Assembly: GCA_017502285.1 (NCBI GenBank)
Contig: JAFVVH010000017.1
Span: 1 to 37,183 of the forward strand
DNA length: 37,183 bases
Reading direction: 5' to 3'
From: Oscillospiraceae bacterium
GTDB taxonomy: Bacteria; Bacillota; Clostridia; Oscillospirales; Oscillospiraceae
The notes beneath the pieces are model-generated. The model saw only the letters and a program-made list of their open reading frames with translations. It was not told the origin of the DNA and ran no database searches. Shown here piece by piece: positions 17,599 through 25,954 of the stretch (the first letter of the stretch is position 1; every line of letters begins with the position of its first letter). The translations under genes were made by a program, and so were the position numbers.

Positions 17599-17827
17599 TA
17601 TGGGCTGTTTCCTGCGGGAAACGGCCCATACAGCTTGGCAAAAAATTTTTTGCCAAGCTGTTGCAAATTTTGAACTTTAAAAAGTCCAAAATTTGGTTTG
17701 ATTAAACGCGAAAGACACCCCTCCTGGGTTTCTTTCACACTATCTTCCTTCCCGAAAAATAAGTATTTTTGTGCTTTTTGTAATCTGCTGACTACGGGCC
17801 GCCTCCCCCAGGAGACGGCCCATAGTC
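17599..17827 (+). repeat. Dispersed structured repeat, copy 1 (hairpin stack)
   Basis: Four successive inverted repeats and a conserved core fill the sipL-spoIVA gap. Hairpin A is at 17599-17630 (14-bp stem, one wobble). A perfect 30-bp palindrome (CAGCTTGGCAAAAAA arm) is at 17631-17660. An AT-rich hairpin (CAAATTTTGAACTTT arm) is at 17664-17695. A core at 17705-17748 is identical for 44 bp to copy 2 and contains a hairpin with a CTCCT loop at 17710-17736. Hairpin B is at 17790-17827 (17-bp stem, two mismatches). The segment 17692-17751 matches the reverse complement of 27611-27670 at 57 of 60 positions. Hairpin B ends on the -35 box of the spoIVA promoter. I do not recognise a named family. 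Confidence 0.85.
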
Positions 17828-17855
17828 ATATTTTACAGCTTATCCCCATAGACAT
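17825..17855 (+). promoter_or_regulatory. Sigma-E-type promoter of spoIVA
   Basis: GTCATATT (17825-17832) is a full match to the sigma-E -35 consensus. Fourteen bases later comes CATAGACAT (from 17847), a good -10. The predicted transcript starts near 17862, about 35 nt before the spoIVA GTG. spoIVA is a known sigma-E gene in Bacillus and Clostridia, which supports the reading. Confidence 0.65.
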
Positions 17856-17896
17856 GTATGGAAAACAGCGGCTCACGGGCCGAAGGAGGAATTCAA

Positions 17897-19375
17897 GTGG
17901 AAGCTCGCAAAATCTACGAGGATATCGCGCTTCGGACCGAGGGCGACATCTACATTGGCGTTGTAGGTCCGGTCCGCACCGGAAAATCTACCTTTATCAA
18001 GCGGTTTATGGAGTCCCTTGTTATCCCGAACATTGAAAATGTATACCGCCGGGAGCGGGCCAGAGACGAATTGCCACAGAGCGGCTCGGGGCGCACCATT
18101 ATGACCGCCGAGCCGAAATTTGTGCCTGAGGACGCGGTGCAGGTCCAGATGGAGGGGGGCGCGGCCTTTCAGGTGCGGCTGATCGACTGCGTGGGCTACA
18201 TGGTGGACGGAGCGGTGGGCCAGTTCGAGGGGGAGGAGCCGCGCATGGTCACAACCCCATGGTTTCCACATGAGATACCAATGACCGAGGCCGCCGAGCT
18301 GGGCACCCGAAAGGTCATTGCCGAGCACTCCACCATTGGCATCGTCATCACCACCGACGGCACCATCACCGACATCCCCAGAGAGGACTATGTTCAGGCG
18401 GAGGAACGGGTCATCAGCGAGCTGAAGGAGCTTGGAAAGCCTTTTGTGGTGGTCCTGAACTCCGCCTATCCCCAGTCCGAGCGGGCGCAGGCCATCCGCG
18501 CAGAGCTGGAAGAGAAACACGATGTGACCTGTGTGACGGTCAACTGCCTTGAGATCGATCAGGAGGGGATCGCGAACATTATCCGGGATGTGCTCTACGA
18601 ATTTCCCATCAAGGAGCTGGATCTGTTTTTGCCCAGCTGGGTGGATGCGCTGGAGCAGGAGCACCCCATCAAGGTAGAGCTTTACAGCGCCATTCGGGCA
18701 GGAGCACAGAGCCTGCGCCGCATCCGGGACGCGCAGGCGGCCATGGATGCCATGGCAGAATGCGAACAGGTCAGCGGGGCGCGTATCAGTGCCATCAATC
18801 TTGGGACCGGTGTGGCGCAGGGGAGACTGGAGCTGCCCAGAGCGCTGTTCTATCAGACGCTGTCCCAGCAATCGGGTTTTCAGATCAGCGATGACGGAGA
18901 TCTGGTATCCTTGCTGACCCAGCTGGCTGGGATCAAGGCCGAGCACGACAAGGTGGCGCAGGCACTGAAGGAGGTAGAGGAAACGGGCTACGGTATTGTG
19001 GTGCCATCCATCGATACTCTGGTGCTGGAGGAGCCGGAGATCGTCAAGCAGGGAGGGCGCTATGGGGTCCGGCTCAAGGCCAGCGCCCCGTCCATCCACA
19101 TGATTCGGGCGGATATTGAAACGGAAGTGTCTCCCATCGTGGGTACGGAGAAACAGAGCGAGGAGATGATCAACTACCTGCTGCAGGAGTTTGAGGGAGA
19201 CACCAAGAAGATCTGGCAGTCTAATATCTTCGGAAAGTCCTTCCACGAGCTGGTAGGGGAGGATCTGAACACCAAGCTCAAGCGTATGCCGGAAGATGCC
19301 AGGGGCAAGCTGCGGGAGACCCTGCAGCGCATTATCAACGAGGGCTCCGGCGGGCTGATCTGTATTATTCTGTAA
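17897..19375 (+). CDS. spoIVA: Stage IV sporulation ATPase SpoIVA
   Basis: SpoIVA is an ATPase that polymerises on the forespore surface to form the coat basement layer. From GTG 17897 the protein has 492 residues, the same length as the Bacillus protein, and its Walker A (GPVRTGKST) puts the lysine at K30, also the same. DELPQSGSGRTIMTAEPKF, LIDCVGY, EHSTIGIVITTDGTI and the extreme C terminus INEGSGGLICIIL are family signatures. GTG 17897 follows AAGGAGG by 7 nt; the upstream in-frame ATG at 17858 would add 13 unlike residues and sits at the transcript start. With SpoVM and SipL it completes the anchoring module. Confidence 0.97.
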   Translation: MEARKIYEDIALRTEGDIYIGVVGPVRTGKSTFIKRFMESLVIPNIENVYRRERARDELPQSGSGRTIMTAEPKFVPEDAVQVQMEGGAAFQVRLIDCVGYMVDGAVGQFEGEEPRMVTTPWFPHEIPMTEAAELGTRKVIAEHSTIGIVITTDGTITDIPREDYVQAEERVISELKELGKPFVVVLNSAYPQSERAQAIRAELEEKHDVTCVTVNCLEIDQEGIANIIRDVLYEFPIKELDLFLPSWVDALEQEHPIKVELYSAIRAGAQSLRRIRDAQAAMDAMAECEQVSGARISAINLGTGVAQGRLELPRALFYQTLSQQSGFQISDDGDLVSLLTQLAGIKAEHDKVAQALKEVEETGYGIVVPSIDTLVLEEPEIVKQGGRYGVRLKASAPSIHMIRADIETEVSPIVGTEKQSEEMINYLLQEFEGDTKKIWQSNIFGKSFHELVGEDLNTKLKRMPEDARGKLRETLQRIINEGSGGLICIIL

Positions 19376-19377
19376 GA

Positions 19378-19408
19378 AAAAACGAGCACCGTACAGGTGC
19401 TCGTTTTT
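19378..19408. terminator. Bidirectional terminator between spoIVA and the Crp/Fnr gene
   Basis: A 13-bp stem (AAAAACGAGCACC arm) with a 5-nt loop is flanked by A and T runs on both sides. It starts 3 nt after the spoIVA stop and touches the stop of the convergent regulator gene, so it can serve both. Confidence 0.85.
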
Positions 19409-20047
19409 CTATTGCTCACAGAGGTCTTTCAGTGCATCTGTGTTTAAAACTGTCACGCTGCGGTAGCCGGTTTTCAGCCAGCCCCGACGGGCGAAGTCGT
19501 TGAGCACCCGACTGACGGTGACACGGCTGGCGGAGACTCCGGCGGCAATATCTTCGTGAGTGCAGGGGATGCTGCCATTTTGCGCTGGTGTGAGGGAGAG
19601 CAGGTAGCGGGCGATCCTCTGTTCCGCGGGGCGAAAAGCCATATCGTTCACCTGCGCCGACAGCACCCGTACCGTACGGGCCAGATATTTGAGCATCATC
19701 ATGGCAAGGTCGGGATCACGGCGGATCTCCGCTGTGACCAGCTCACGGTCAATGGGGACGATCTCGCACTTGGTCAACGCCAACGCGCTGGACACCCGGG
19801 GCAGTTCGTCAAAAAAGGATGCTTCTCCGAACAACGAACCCTGCTCGTAAATGTTCAGCACACGCTCCGAGCCCCCCTCAGATTGGATAAAGCTTTTCAC
19901 ACGGCCCGACTTCAGATAATAAAAACAGGTCGGCTCGGTGTTCTGTAAATAGATCAGATAGCCCGGGGAGCAGCGCACCGCGGGGCGTTCCGCGGCAAAG
20001 GACTGCCAAATGTTAACGGGGAAGTCCAGCTCATGCAGACCATTCAT
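19409..20047 (-). CDS. Crp/Fnr family transcriptional regulator
   Basis: This 212-residue regulator has an N-terminal cyclic-nucleotide-binding-like beta barrel (residues about 20-125; YEQGSLFGEASFFDELPRVS) and a C-terminal winged helix (about 145-205; THEDIAAGVSASRVTVSRVL). No N-terminal cysteine cluster of the Fnr type is seen, so oxygen sensing by an iron-sulfur cluster is unlikely; the ligand is unknown. GGAGGG precedes the ATG. It is divergent from leuCDB, and a TGTAA-N6-TTACA palindrome lies 37 nt upstream of its start, so autoregulation and control of leuCDB are both possible. The target genes are not shown by the sequence. Confidence 0.92.
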   Translation of the reverse strand: MNGLHELDFPVNIWQSFAAERPAVRCSPGYLIYLQNTEPTCFYYLKSGRVKSFIQSEGGSERVLNIYEQGSLFGEASFFDELPRVSSALALTKCEIVPIDRELVTAEIRRDPDLAMMMLKYLARTVRVLSAQVNDMAFRPAEQRIARYLLSLTPAQNGSIPCTHEDIAAGVSASRVTVSRVLNDFARRGWLKTGYRSVTVLNTDALKDLCEQ

Positions 20048-20083
20048 TCTACGCCCTCCAAAAACACAAGATATTTTTTGAAT

Positions 20084-20099
20084 TGTAACATAGTTTACA
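20084..20099. promoter_or_regulatory. Crp/Fnr-type operator palindrome
   Basis: TGTAA and TTACA form a perfect dyad with a 6-nt spacer (CATAGT), the geometry of Crp-family sites such as TGTGA-N6-TCACA. It lies between the divergent Crp/Fnr gene and leuC. Only one site of this kind was found in the window. Confidence 0.55.
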
Positions 20100-20161
20100 T
20101 TCTTTTGGCAAGAGAGATGTCATACTGATTTCATCAAGAATAAATAAGGAGGTACGTTCCT

Positions 20162-21418
20162 ATGGGAATGACCATGACGCAAAAGATACTGGCCCGTGCG
20201 GCGGGCCTTGACAGTGTGGAGGCCGGACAACTCATCGAGGCCAAGCTGGATCTGGTGCTGGGCAACGATATTACCACCCCCGTTGCCATCACCGAGTTTG
20301 AAAAGGCGGGCTTTACCCGTGTCTTTGACAAGGATAAGATCGCTATTGTACTGGACCACTACACTCCCTGTAAGGACATCAAGTCCGCCCAGCTGTGCAA
20401 GCAGGCCCGTGAATTCGCCCACAATCACTCCATCACCAATTTCTTTGACGTGGGCCAGATGGGTGTGGAGCATGCGCTGCTGCCTGAGAAGGGCCTGTGT
20501 GCCCCCGGTGAGGTGATCATTGGTGCTGACTCCCATACCTGTACCTATGGCGCGCTGGATGCCTTTTCCACCGGCATTGGCTCCACCGATATGGCCGCGG
20601 GCATGGCCACCGGTCTTGCGTGGTTCCGTGTTCCCTCTGCTATCAAGGTCACCCTGAAAGGCAAGCTCCAGCCCCACGTCAGCGGCAAGGATGTGATTTT
20701 GCACCTCATCGGCCGCATCGGTGTGGACGGCGCGCTGTATAAATCCATCGAGTTTGCCGGGGAGGGTGTTGCCTCCCTGACTATGGACGACCGTTTTACC
20801 ATCTCTAATATGGCCATTGAGGCCGGTGGAAAGAACGGCATTTTCCCTGTGGATGAAAAGACCATGGAATACATTAACGGCCGGGTCAAGCGCCCCTGCG
20901 AGGCATTTCAGGCTGATCCCGATGCCGTTTACGACAGTGAGGTCGTGATCGACCTTGACACGCTGGAGCCCACTGTGGCCATGCCACATCTGCCTGAGAA
21001 CACTAGGGTGGTTTCCGAGGTTGCCGGTCTGCCCATTGATCAGGTGGTCATCGGTTCCTGTACCAATGGCCGCATTCAGGATATGCGCATTGCCGCCGGC
21101 ATCATGAAGGGCAAGAAGGTGGCCGCCAACGTGCGCTGCGTGGTCATTCCCGCCACCCAGGAGGTCTACATGCAGGCCATGAAGGAGGGGCTGATGGAGA
21201 TATTCATTCAGGCCGGTGCAGCGGTGTCCACCCCCACCTGCGGCCCATGCTTGGGCGGTCATATGGGCTGTATGGCGGAAGGGGAGCGGGCTGTATCCAC
21301 CACCAACCGAAACTTTGTGGGCCGTATGGGCCACGTGGAGTCTGAAATCATTCTGGCCAGCCCCGCCGTGGCGGCTGCCAGTGCCATCGCCGGCTGTGTG
21401 GCCGACCCCAGAGCGTAA
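20162..21418 (+). CDS. leuC: 3-isopropylmalate dehydratase, large subunit
   Basis: With LeuD this enzyme isomerises 2-isopropylmalate to 3-isopropylmalate in leucine synthesis. The 418-residue protein is of the shorter archaeal/clostridial type. The iron-sulfur cluster ligands are C300 (GSCTNGR), C360 and C363 ([10 protein letters not shown]). The substrate-binding [20 protein letters not shown] is present. Homoaconitase-like enzymes look similar, but the adjacent leuD and leuB settle the pathway. AAGGAGG precedes the ATG. No leuA is in the window, so the first enzyme must be encoded elsewhere. Confidence 0.95.
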   Translation: MGMTMTQKILARAAGLDSVEAGQLIEAKLDLVLGNDITTPVAITEFEKAGFTRVFDKDKIAIVLDHYTPCKDIKSAQLCKQAREFAHNHSITNFFDVGQMGVEHALLPEKGLCAPGEVIIGADSHTCTYGALDAFSTGIGSTDMAAGMATGLAWFRVPSAIKVTLKGKLQPHVSGKDVILHLIGRIGVDGALYKSIEFAGEGVASLTMDDRFTISNMAIEAGGKNGIFPVDEKTMEYINGRVKRPCEAFQADPDAVYDSEVVIDLDTLEPTVAMPHLPENTRVVSEVAGLPIDQVVIGSCTNGRIQDMRIAAGIMKGKKVAANVRCVVIPATQEVYMQAMKEGLMEIFIQAGAAVSTPTCGPCLGGHMGCMAEGERAVSTTNRNFVGRMGHVESEIILASPAVAAASAIAGCVADPRA

Positions 21419-21435
21419 GAGAGGAGCTGACAGAT

Positions 21436-21921
21436 ATGAAGGTTTATAAATACGGCGCCAACGTGGACACGGACGTGATCATTCCCGCGCGACACCTGAA
21501 CAATCCCGACCCCAAGGCGCTGGCCTCCCACTGCATGGAGGACATTGACGCTTCCTTTGCCTCCACCGTGGAGGAAGGGGATATCATCGTAGCCGGCCCT
21601 AACTTTGGCTGCGGATCCAGCCGTGAGCATGCGCCGCTGGCCATCAAGGCCTGCGGAGTCAAGTGTGTCATCGCGCCCTCCTTTGCCCGCATTTTCTACC
21701 GCAATGCCATCAACATCGGCTTTCCCATTATGGAGTGCGAGCAGGCGGCCCGGGAGATCAATGCAGGTGATCAGGTCAGCGTGGACTTTGCCACTGGCAT
21801 CATCACCGATCAGACCACGGGTAAAACTTATCAGGCCGCGCCTTTCCCGGAATTCATCAACGGCATTATCCAGAGCGGAGGCCTGCTCAGTTCCTTGAAA
21901 GCGAGAGGGGTGGCAAAATAA
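21436..21921 (+). CDS. leuD: 3-isopropylmalate dehydratase, small subunit
   Basis: This 161-residue subunit completes the substrate-recognition site of the LeuC enzyme. The swivelling-domain signatures [12 protein letters not shown] and [14 protein letters not shown] are both present. It lies 17 nt after leuC with its own GAGGAG site, and its TAA stop overlaps the leuB ATG by one base. The short length fits the two-subunit type. Confidence 0.95.
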   Translation: MKVYKYGANVDTDVIIPARHLNNPDPKALASHCMEDIDASFASTVEEGDIIVAGPNFGCGSSREHAPLAIKACGVKCVIAPSFARIFYRNAINIGFPIMECEQAAREINAGDQVSVDFATGIITDQTTGKTYQAAPFPEFINGIIQSGGLLSSLKARGVAK

Positions 21922-22997
21922 TGGAATACAAGATCGCACTGATCCGGGGCGACGGTATCGGCCCAGAGGTGGTGAGAGAGGCGGTCAAGGTCCTTGACGC
22001 TGTTGCCGCCAAGTTTGGGCACCAATTCCTGTATACTGATGTGCTTATGGGTGGCTGTGCCATTGACGCGGTGGGCAAGTCCTACCCCGACGGTACGGCC
22101 CAGACCTGTAAAGGCTGTGACGCGGTGCTGTTGGGTGCGGTTGGAGGACCCAAGTGGGGTCACTCCACCGACCCTGACAAGCGGCCTGAGACTGCTCTGC
22201 TGTCCATCCGCAAGGAGCTGGGACTGTATGCCAACCTGCGCCCGGCCACCCTGCGTCCGGCACTGGCAGATGCCTGCCCTCTGCGGCGGGAGACCGCCGA
22301 AAAGGGGATCGACCTGATGATGGTGCGAGAGCTGACCGGCGGTGTGTACTTTGGCAAGCGGGACCGCTACCAGACCGAGGACAGGGGGGTGGAGGCCAGC
22401 GATTTGATGGCCTATTCCGAGCTGGTGATCGAGCGCATTGGCCGCCGTGCCTTTGAGCTGGCCCGCCTGCGCAGAAAAAAGGTGTCCAGCGTGGACAAGG
22501 CCAACGTGCTGGAGACCTCCCGCCTGTGGCGTGAGATCATGCACAGGCTGGCGGCGGAGTATCACGATGTGGAATACGAAGATGTGCTGGTGGACAACTG
22601 CGCCATGCAGCTGGTGCGGGATCCCGGCCAGTTTGATGTGGTGGTCACTGAGAATATGTTTGGTGATATCCTGTCTGATGAGGCTTCTATGATCACCGGT
22701 TCCATCGGCCTGCTGCCCTCCGCGTCCATGGGCGATACCAACCCCGCCCTGTACGAGCCCATCCACGGATCTGCCCCTGACATTGCCGGTCAGGATAAGG
22801 CAAATCCCATTGCCGCTATTTTGTCTGCGGCCATGATGCTGCGCTACTCCTTCCGGCTGGCAGCCGAGGCGGAAGCCATTGAGCAGGCTGTTGATGCTGT
22901 ACTGGCAGAGGGCTGGCACACCGGTGACATGGCGGGTGACACGGACAAGCTGGTGGGTACAGTACGTATGGGTCAGCTGATCTGCGCCAAACTGTAA
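21921..22997 (+). CDS. leuB: 3-isopropylmalate dehydrogenase
   Basis: LeuB oxidises and decarboxylates 3-isopropylmalate with NAD to give the precursor of leucine. The 358-residue protein shows GDGIGPEVV, the conserved LLGAVGGPKW, the substrate loop MVRELTGGVYFG, VDKANVLETSRLWREI and the metal-binding region DNCAMQLV with DILSDEASM. It overlaps leuD by one base. I see no strong terminator after it; the next gene has its own promoter. Confidence 0.96.
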   Translation: MEYKIALIRGDGIGPEVVREAVKVLDAVAAKFGHQFLYTDVLMGGCAIDAVGKSYPDGTAQTCKGCDAVLLGAVGGPKWGHSTDPDKRPETALLSIRKELGLYANLRPATLRPALADACPLRRETAEKGIDLMMVRELTGGVYFGKRDRYQTEDRGVEASDLMAYSELVIERIGRRAFELARLRRKKVSSVDKANVLETSRLWREIMHRLAAEYHDVEYEDVLVDNCAMQLVRDPGQFDVVVTENMFGDILSDEASMITGSIGLLPSASMGDTNPALYEPIHGSAPDIAGQDKANPIAAILSAAMMLRYSFRLAAEAEAIEQAVDAVLAEGWHTGDMAGDTDKLVGTVRMGQLICAKL

Positions 22998-23091
22998 CTC
23001 CGGCATACTTGTCATTTCGACTTTCTTGTGCGTATTTCCAGGGACAAACTGTGTAAATATGCAAAATTGTATTTTTAAATATAAAATCCTA

Positions 23092-23120
23092 TTGCATAAT
23101 TGCCGGTTAAAAACTATAAT
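23092..23120 (+). promoter_or_regulatory. Sigma-A promoter for the aminotransferase gene
   Basis: TTGCAT and a perfect TATAAT are spaced by 17 nt, upstream of the start codon at 23157. The surrounding 100 bp are AT-rich, unlike the genes on either side. Confidence 0.75.
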
Positions 23121-23156
23121 ATGGCAAGAACTAGATTTGTACGGAGGTCATTTCCT

Positions 23157-24344
23157 ATGAAACCCATTTCCAACATTGCAAAGGGCATTGCCCCTTCCGC
23201 CACTGTGGCGGTGGATACTCTGGCCAAGCAGATGAAGGCGGAGGGTATCGATGTTATCGGCTTTGGCGCCGGTGAGCCTGATTTTCCCACCCCTGACAGC
23301 GTGAAGGAGGCTGCCATCAAGGCCATCCATGACAACCAGACCAAGTACACCCCCGCGGCTGGTATCGTGCCCCTGCGTCAGGCCATCTGCGACTGGATGT
23401 CCAAGCAGTACGGCGTGCAGTATCAGCCCAGTCAGGTCTGCGTGACCAGCGGCGCCAAGCACAATGTGTTTGTTGCCCTGCAGGCCATCTGCAATCCCGG
23501 TGACGAGATCATTTTGCCCTCTCCCTGCTGGGTGTCCTACGAGGAGGCCATCAAGATGGCCGGTGCTGAAGTGACCTTTGTGGAGACCACCGAGGAGACC
23601 CGGTTCAAGATGACCGCTGACATGCTGGAAAAGGCCATCACCCCCAGGACCAAGGCATTCATCCTTACCAGCCCCTCCAACCCCACCGGCATGCTCTACA
23701 CCAAGCAGGAGCTGGAGGCTCTGGCTGAAGTGGTGCTGCGTCACGACCTGTATGTGATCAGCGACGAAATCTATGATCAGCTGGTGTATCAGGGAGAGTT
23801 CACCTGTTTTGCCACTCTGAGCGAGGAGATCAAGGAGCGTACCATCATCATCAACGGTGCTTCCAAGTCCTTTGCCATGACCGGCTGGCGTATCGGCTAT
23901 GCCGCCGCCAACGAGGAGATCTCCAAGGCTATGGCCAACTACCTCAGCCACTCCACCGGCAACCCCTGCACTGTGTCCCAGTATGCCGCGCTGGAGGCCT
24001 ATCGTTCCGAGGAAGATCTGGTGGGCAAGATGCAGCTGGCCTATACCCGCCGCCGCAAGTATTTCCTGGAGCGCATCGCCAAGATCCCCGGTGTGAGCTG
24101 TCTGGAGCCCGACGGCGCTTTCTACATCTTCATGAATATCAAACCCCTGCTGGGCCGCACCATTCAGGGCGTGCAGATCAATTCTTCCAGTGACTTTGCC
24201 AAGGCACTGCTGGAGAAGGGCCTTGTGGCCGTGGTCCCTGGTGAGGCATTCCGCGCTCCTGGCTATGTGCGTTGGTCCTATGCCACCTCCATGGAAAATA
24301 TTCGCGAGGGACTGGATCGGCTGGAAAAGTTCCTGGCCGACTGA
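23157..24344 (+). CDS. Class I/II pyridoxal-phosphate aminotransferase (aspartate type)
   Basis: This enzyme transfers amino groups between an amino acid and a 2-oxo acid; the sequence type is that of bacterial aspartate aminotransferase (AspB-like). The 395-residue protein has GAGEPDFPTP near the N terminus, SPSNPTGMLY, SDEIYDQLVY, and the cofactor lysine K237 in NGASKSFAMTGWRIGY. The ATG at 23157 follows CGGAGG; a longer in-frame start at 23100 lies within the promoter and is rejected. Its place after leuCDB could mean a role in branched-chain amino acids, but it has its own promoter and terminator, so that is only a possibility. Confidence 0.92.
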   Translation: MKPISNIAKGIAPSATVAVDTLAKQMKAEGIDVIGFGAGEPDFPTPDSVKEAAIKAIHDNQTKYTPAAGIVPLRQAICDWMSKQYGVQYQPSQVCVTSGAKHNVFVALQAICNPGDEIILPSPCWVSYEEAIKMAGAEVTFVETTEETRFKMTADMLEKAITPRTKAFILTSPSNPTGMLYTKQELEALAEVVLRHDLYVISDEIYDQLVYQGEFTCFATLSEEIKERTIIINGASKSFAMTGWRIGYAAANEEISKAMANYLSHSTGNPCTVSQYAALEAYRSEEDLVGKMQLAYTRRRKYFLERIAKIPGVSCLEPDGAFYIFMNIKPLLGRTIQGVQINSSSDFAKALLEKGLVAVVPGEAFRAPGYVRWSYATSMENIREGLDRLEKFLAD

Positions 24345-24354
24345 TAGCAACTCG

Positions 24355-24388
24355 AAATACGGTGTCGTCAAAGACGACACCGTATTTT
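24355..24388 (+). terminator. Terminator after the aminotransferase gene
   Basis: A perfect 15-bp stem (AAATACGGTGTCGTC arm) with a 3-nt AAA loop ends in TTTT, 10 nt after the stop codon. Confidence 0.88.
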
Positions 24389-24438
24389 CTTAATAAAACT
24401 TTAGGGAAAAGACTATAGAAATCGTCTCGAAACTGCGA

Positions 24439-24444
24439 TATAAT
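24439..24444 (+). promoter_or_regulatory. Likely -10 box for the AI-2E permease gene
   Basis: A perfect TATAAT lies 36 nt before the start codon, downstream of a terminator. No convincing -35 is present at 17 nt, so the promoter may be weak or use an activator. Confidence 0.45.
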
Positions 24445-24480
24445 GAGATACAGAAAGCGAAACAAGAAAGCAGGTGCTTC

Positions 24481-25773
24481 ATGAAACGACAGAAATATGC
24501 CTCCTATATTGCCGCGGGTGTGACCGCTTTTCTGGTCATTGCGGCCGCGCTGTTGCTGGCCTTTGCACTGCTGCGGTTTGAGCGCATCAGCAGCTTCTGC
24601 GCCACGCTGTCCGATATCCTGCGGCCTGTCACCTTCGGCCTTGTTCTGGCCTTTTTGCTGCTGCCGGTGCACCGAAACATTTACGGGTTTCTGTCAAAAA
24701 TTAAGGGTGGCGTCCTGTGTGCGACAGAGCGTAGAAAAAGCATCACCGGTTTGGCTGCTATTCTGCTTAGCCTGCTGGTGCTGTTTGTGGCCATCTATTT
24801 GCTGCTGGCCATGCTCATTCCTCAAGTCTATGTCAGCGTGGTTGGCCTGATTCGGGCCATGCCTGACTATATCCGCAGCGCTCAGAGCTGGCTGCAGGAG
24901 TTTTTGAAGAACAACCCTGACGTGCAGGCGGTGCTGATGCCTATTTACAGCTCGCTGGCCGCGTCTTTGCAGGAATGGCTCCAGTCCGACCTGCTGCCCA
25001 ATCTGGAAAGCGTCAACAGCACGCTGAACTGGTTGCAGACCACATTCTGGCCCGTGGCCTCCGGTGTTTCCTCTGTGATGCTGGAAGTGCTCTACTTCCT
25101 GAAAGACGCGCTGATCGCCGTGATCGTGTCTGTCTACCTGCTGGTGCGCAAGGATACCTTTGCTGCCCAGTCCAAAAAGATCGTATACAGTATTTTTCGT
25201 ACCAAGCACGCGGATATGGTCGTGGAGGAGACTCGCAATGCCTACCGCATCCTCAGCGGCTTCATCATCGGCAAGCTGATCGACTCGCTGATCATCGGCG
25301 TGATCTGTTTCATGGGGTGCTCGGTGCTGCGCTTCCCGTACCCGGCTCTGGTGGCCACTGTGGTGGGGGTGACCAACATCATTCCGTTCTTTGGCCCATT
25401 TATCGGTGCCATTCCGTGCTTCCTGCTGATCCTGCTGGTGGATCCTATAAAGAGTCTGTATTTCCTGTTGTTTATCTTCGTGCTACAGCAGTTTGACGGC
25501 AATATCCTCGGCCCGAAAATTCTGGGTGATTCCACCGGTCTGGATGCCTTCTGGGTACTGTTTTCCATCCTGCTGTTCGGCGGTCTGTTCGGCTTTACCG
25601 GCATGGTGCTGGGCGTGCCCGTGTTCGCCATGATCTACTCCATCCTCAACCGGTTGGTGCGTATCGGCCTGACCCGGCGCGGCCTTCCGGTGGAGACAGG
25701 GGAGTATATAGGCAAAACTGCTGCTATGGCCCCCAGAAGCACCGACCCGGACGACGGCTGGGACAATAAATAA
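24481..25773 (+). CDS. AI-2E/YtvI family transporter-like membrane protein
   Basis: This 430-residue polytopic membrane protein has about eight hydrophobic helices: two close to the N terminus, one near residue 100 and a group in the C-terminal half (FIIGKLIDSLIIGVICFMG, VVGVTNIIPFFGPFIGAIPC, LFIFVLQQFDGNILGPKILG). The last motifs are characteristic of the AI-2E family. Members include the autoinducer exporter TqsA, sodium/proton antiporters and the Bacillus sporulation protein YtvI, so the substrate cannot be named. The soluble part between helices 3 and 4 (residues about 130-190) is typical. It stands alone between two terminators. Confidence 0.88.
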   Translation: MKRQKYASYIAAGVTAFLVIAAALLLAFALLRFERISSFCATLSDILRPVTFGLVLAFLLLPVHRNIYGFLSKIKGGVLCATERRKSITGLAAILLSLLVLFVAIYLLLAMLIPQVYVSVVGLIRAMPDYIRSAQSWLQEFLKNNPDVQAVLMPIYSSLAASLQEWLQSDLLPNLESVNSTLNWLQTTFWPVASGVSSVMLEVLYFLKDALIAVIVSVYLLVRKDTFAAQSKKIVYSIFRTKHADMVVEETRNAYRILSGFIIGKLIDSLIIGVICFMGCSVLRFPYPALVATVVGVTNIIPFFGPFIGAIPCFLLILLVDPIKSLYFLLFIFVLQQFDGNILGPKILGDSTGLDAFWVLFSILLFGGLFGFTGMVLGVPVFAMIYSILNRLVRIGLTRRGLPVETGEYIGKTAAMAPRSTDPDDGWDNK

Positions 25774-25780
25774 ACATTAA

Positions 25781-25812
25781 AAACGGCGCCCGGATATTTC
25801 CGGGCGCCGTTT
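25781..25812 (+). terminator. Terminator after the AI-2E permease gene
   Basis: A perfect 14-bp GC-rich stem (AAACGGCGCCCGGA arm) with a 4-nt loop and trailing TTT follows the stop codon by 7 nt. It is nearly symmetrical and could act on both strands. Confidence 0.85.
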
Positions 25813-25890
25813 GACATTCGAATTGTTCTTTTGGGGTGAATGTGACTAAAATTTTTGCAAAAAATACAAGTAAATCATAACAGGTCCATA

Positions 25891-25919
25891 TTGTATTTTA
25901 CAATTTAAGATGATACAAT
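25891..25919 (+). promoter_or_regulatory. Sigma-A promoter of the aldolase gene
   Basis: TTGTAT and TACAAT are spaced by 17 nt, and the -10 is extended (TGATACAAT). The -35 lies inside the short dyad TTGTA-TTT-TACAA (25891-25903), which could also bind a regulator. The start codon is 35 nt downstream. Confidence 0.7.
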
Positions 25920-25954
25920 GTTTGCAGCAAAAAATAACAAAGGAGTTGTTCTAT

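Noticed and set aside
25891-25903. The TTGTA-TTT-TACAA dyad at the aldolase promoter as a Crp/Fnr site.
   Set aside because: The half-sites and 3-nt spacer differ from the TGTAA-N6-TTACA site. It is short, AT-rich and coincides with the -35 box, so chance is a sufficient explanation.
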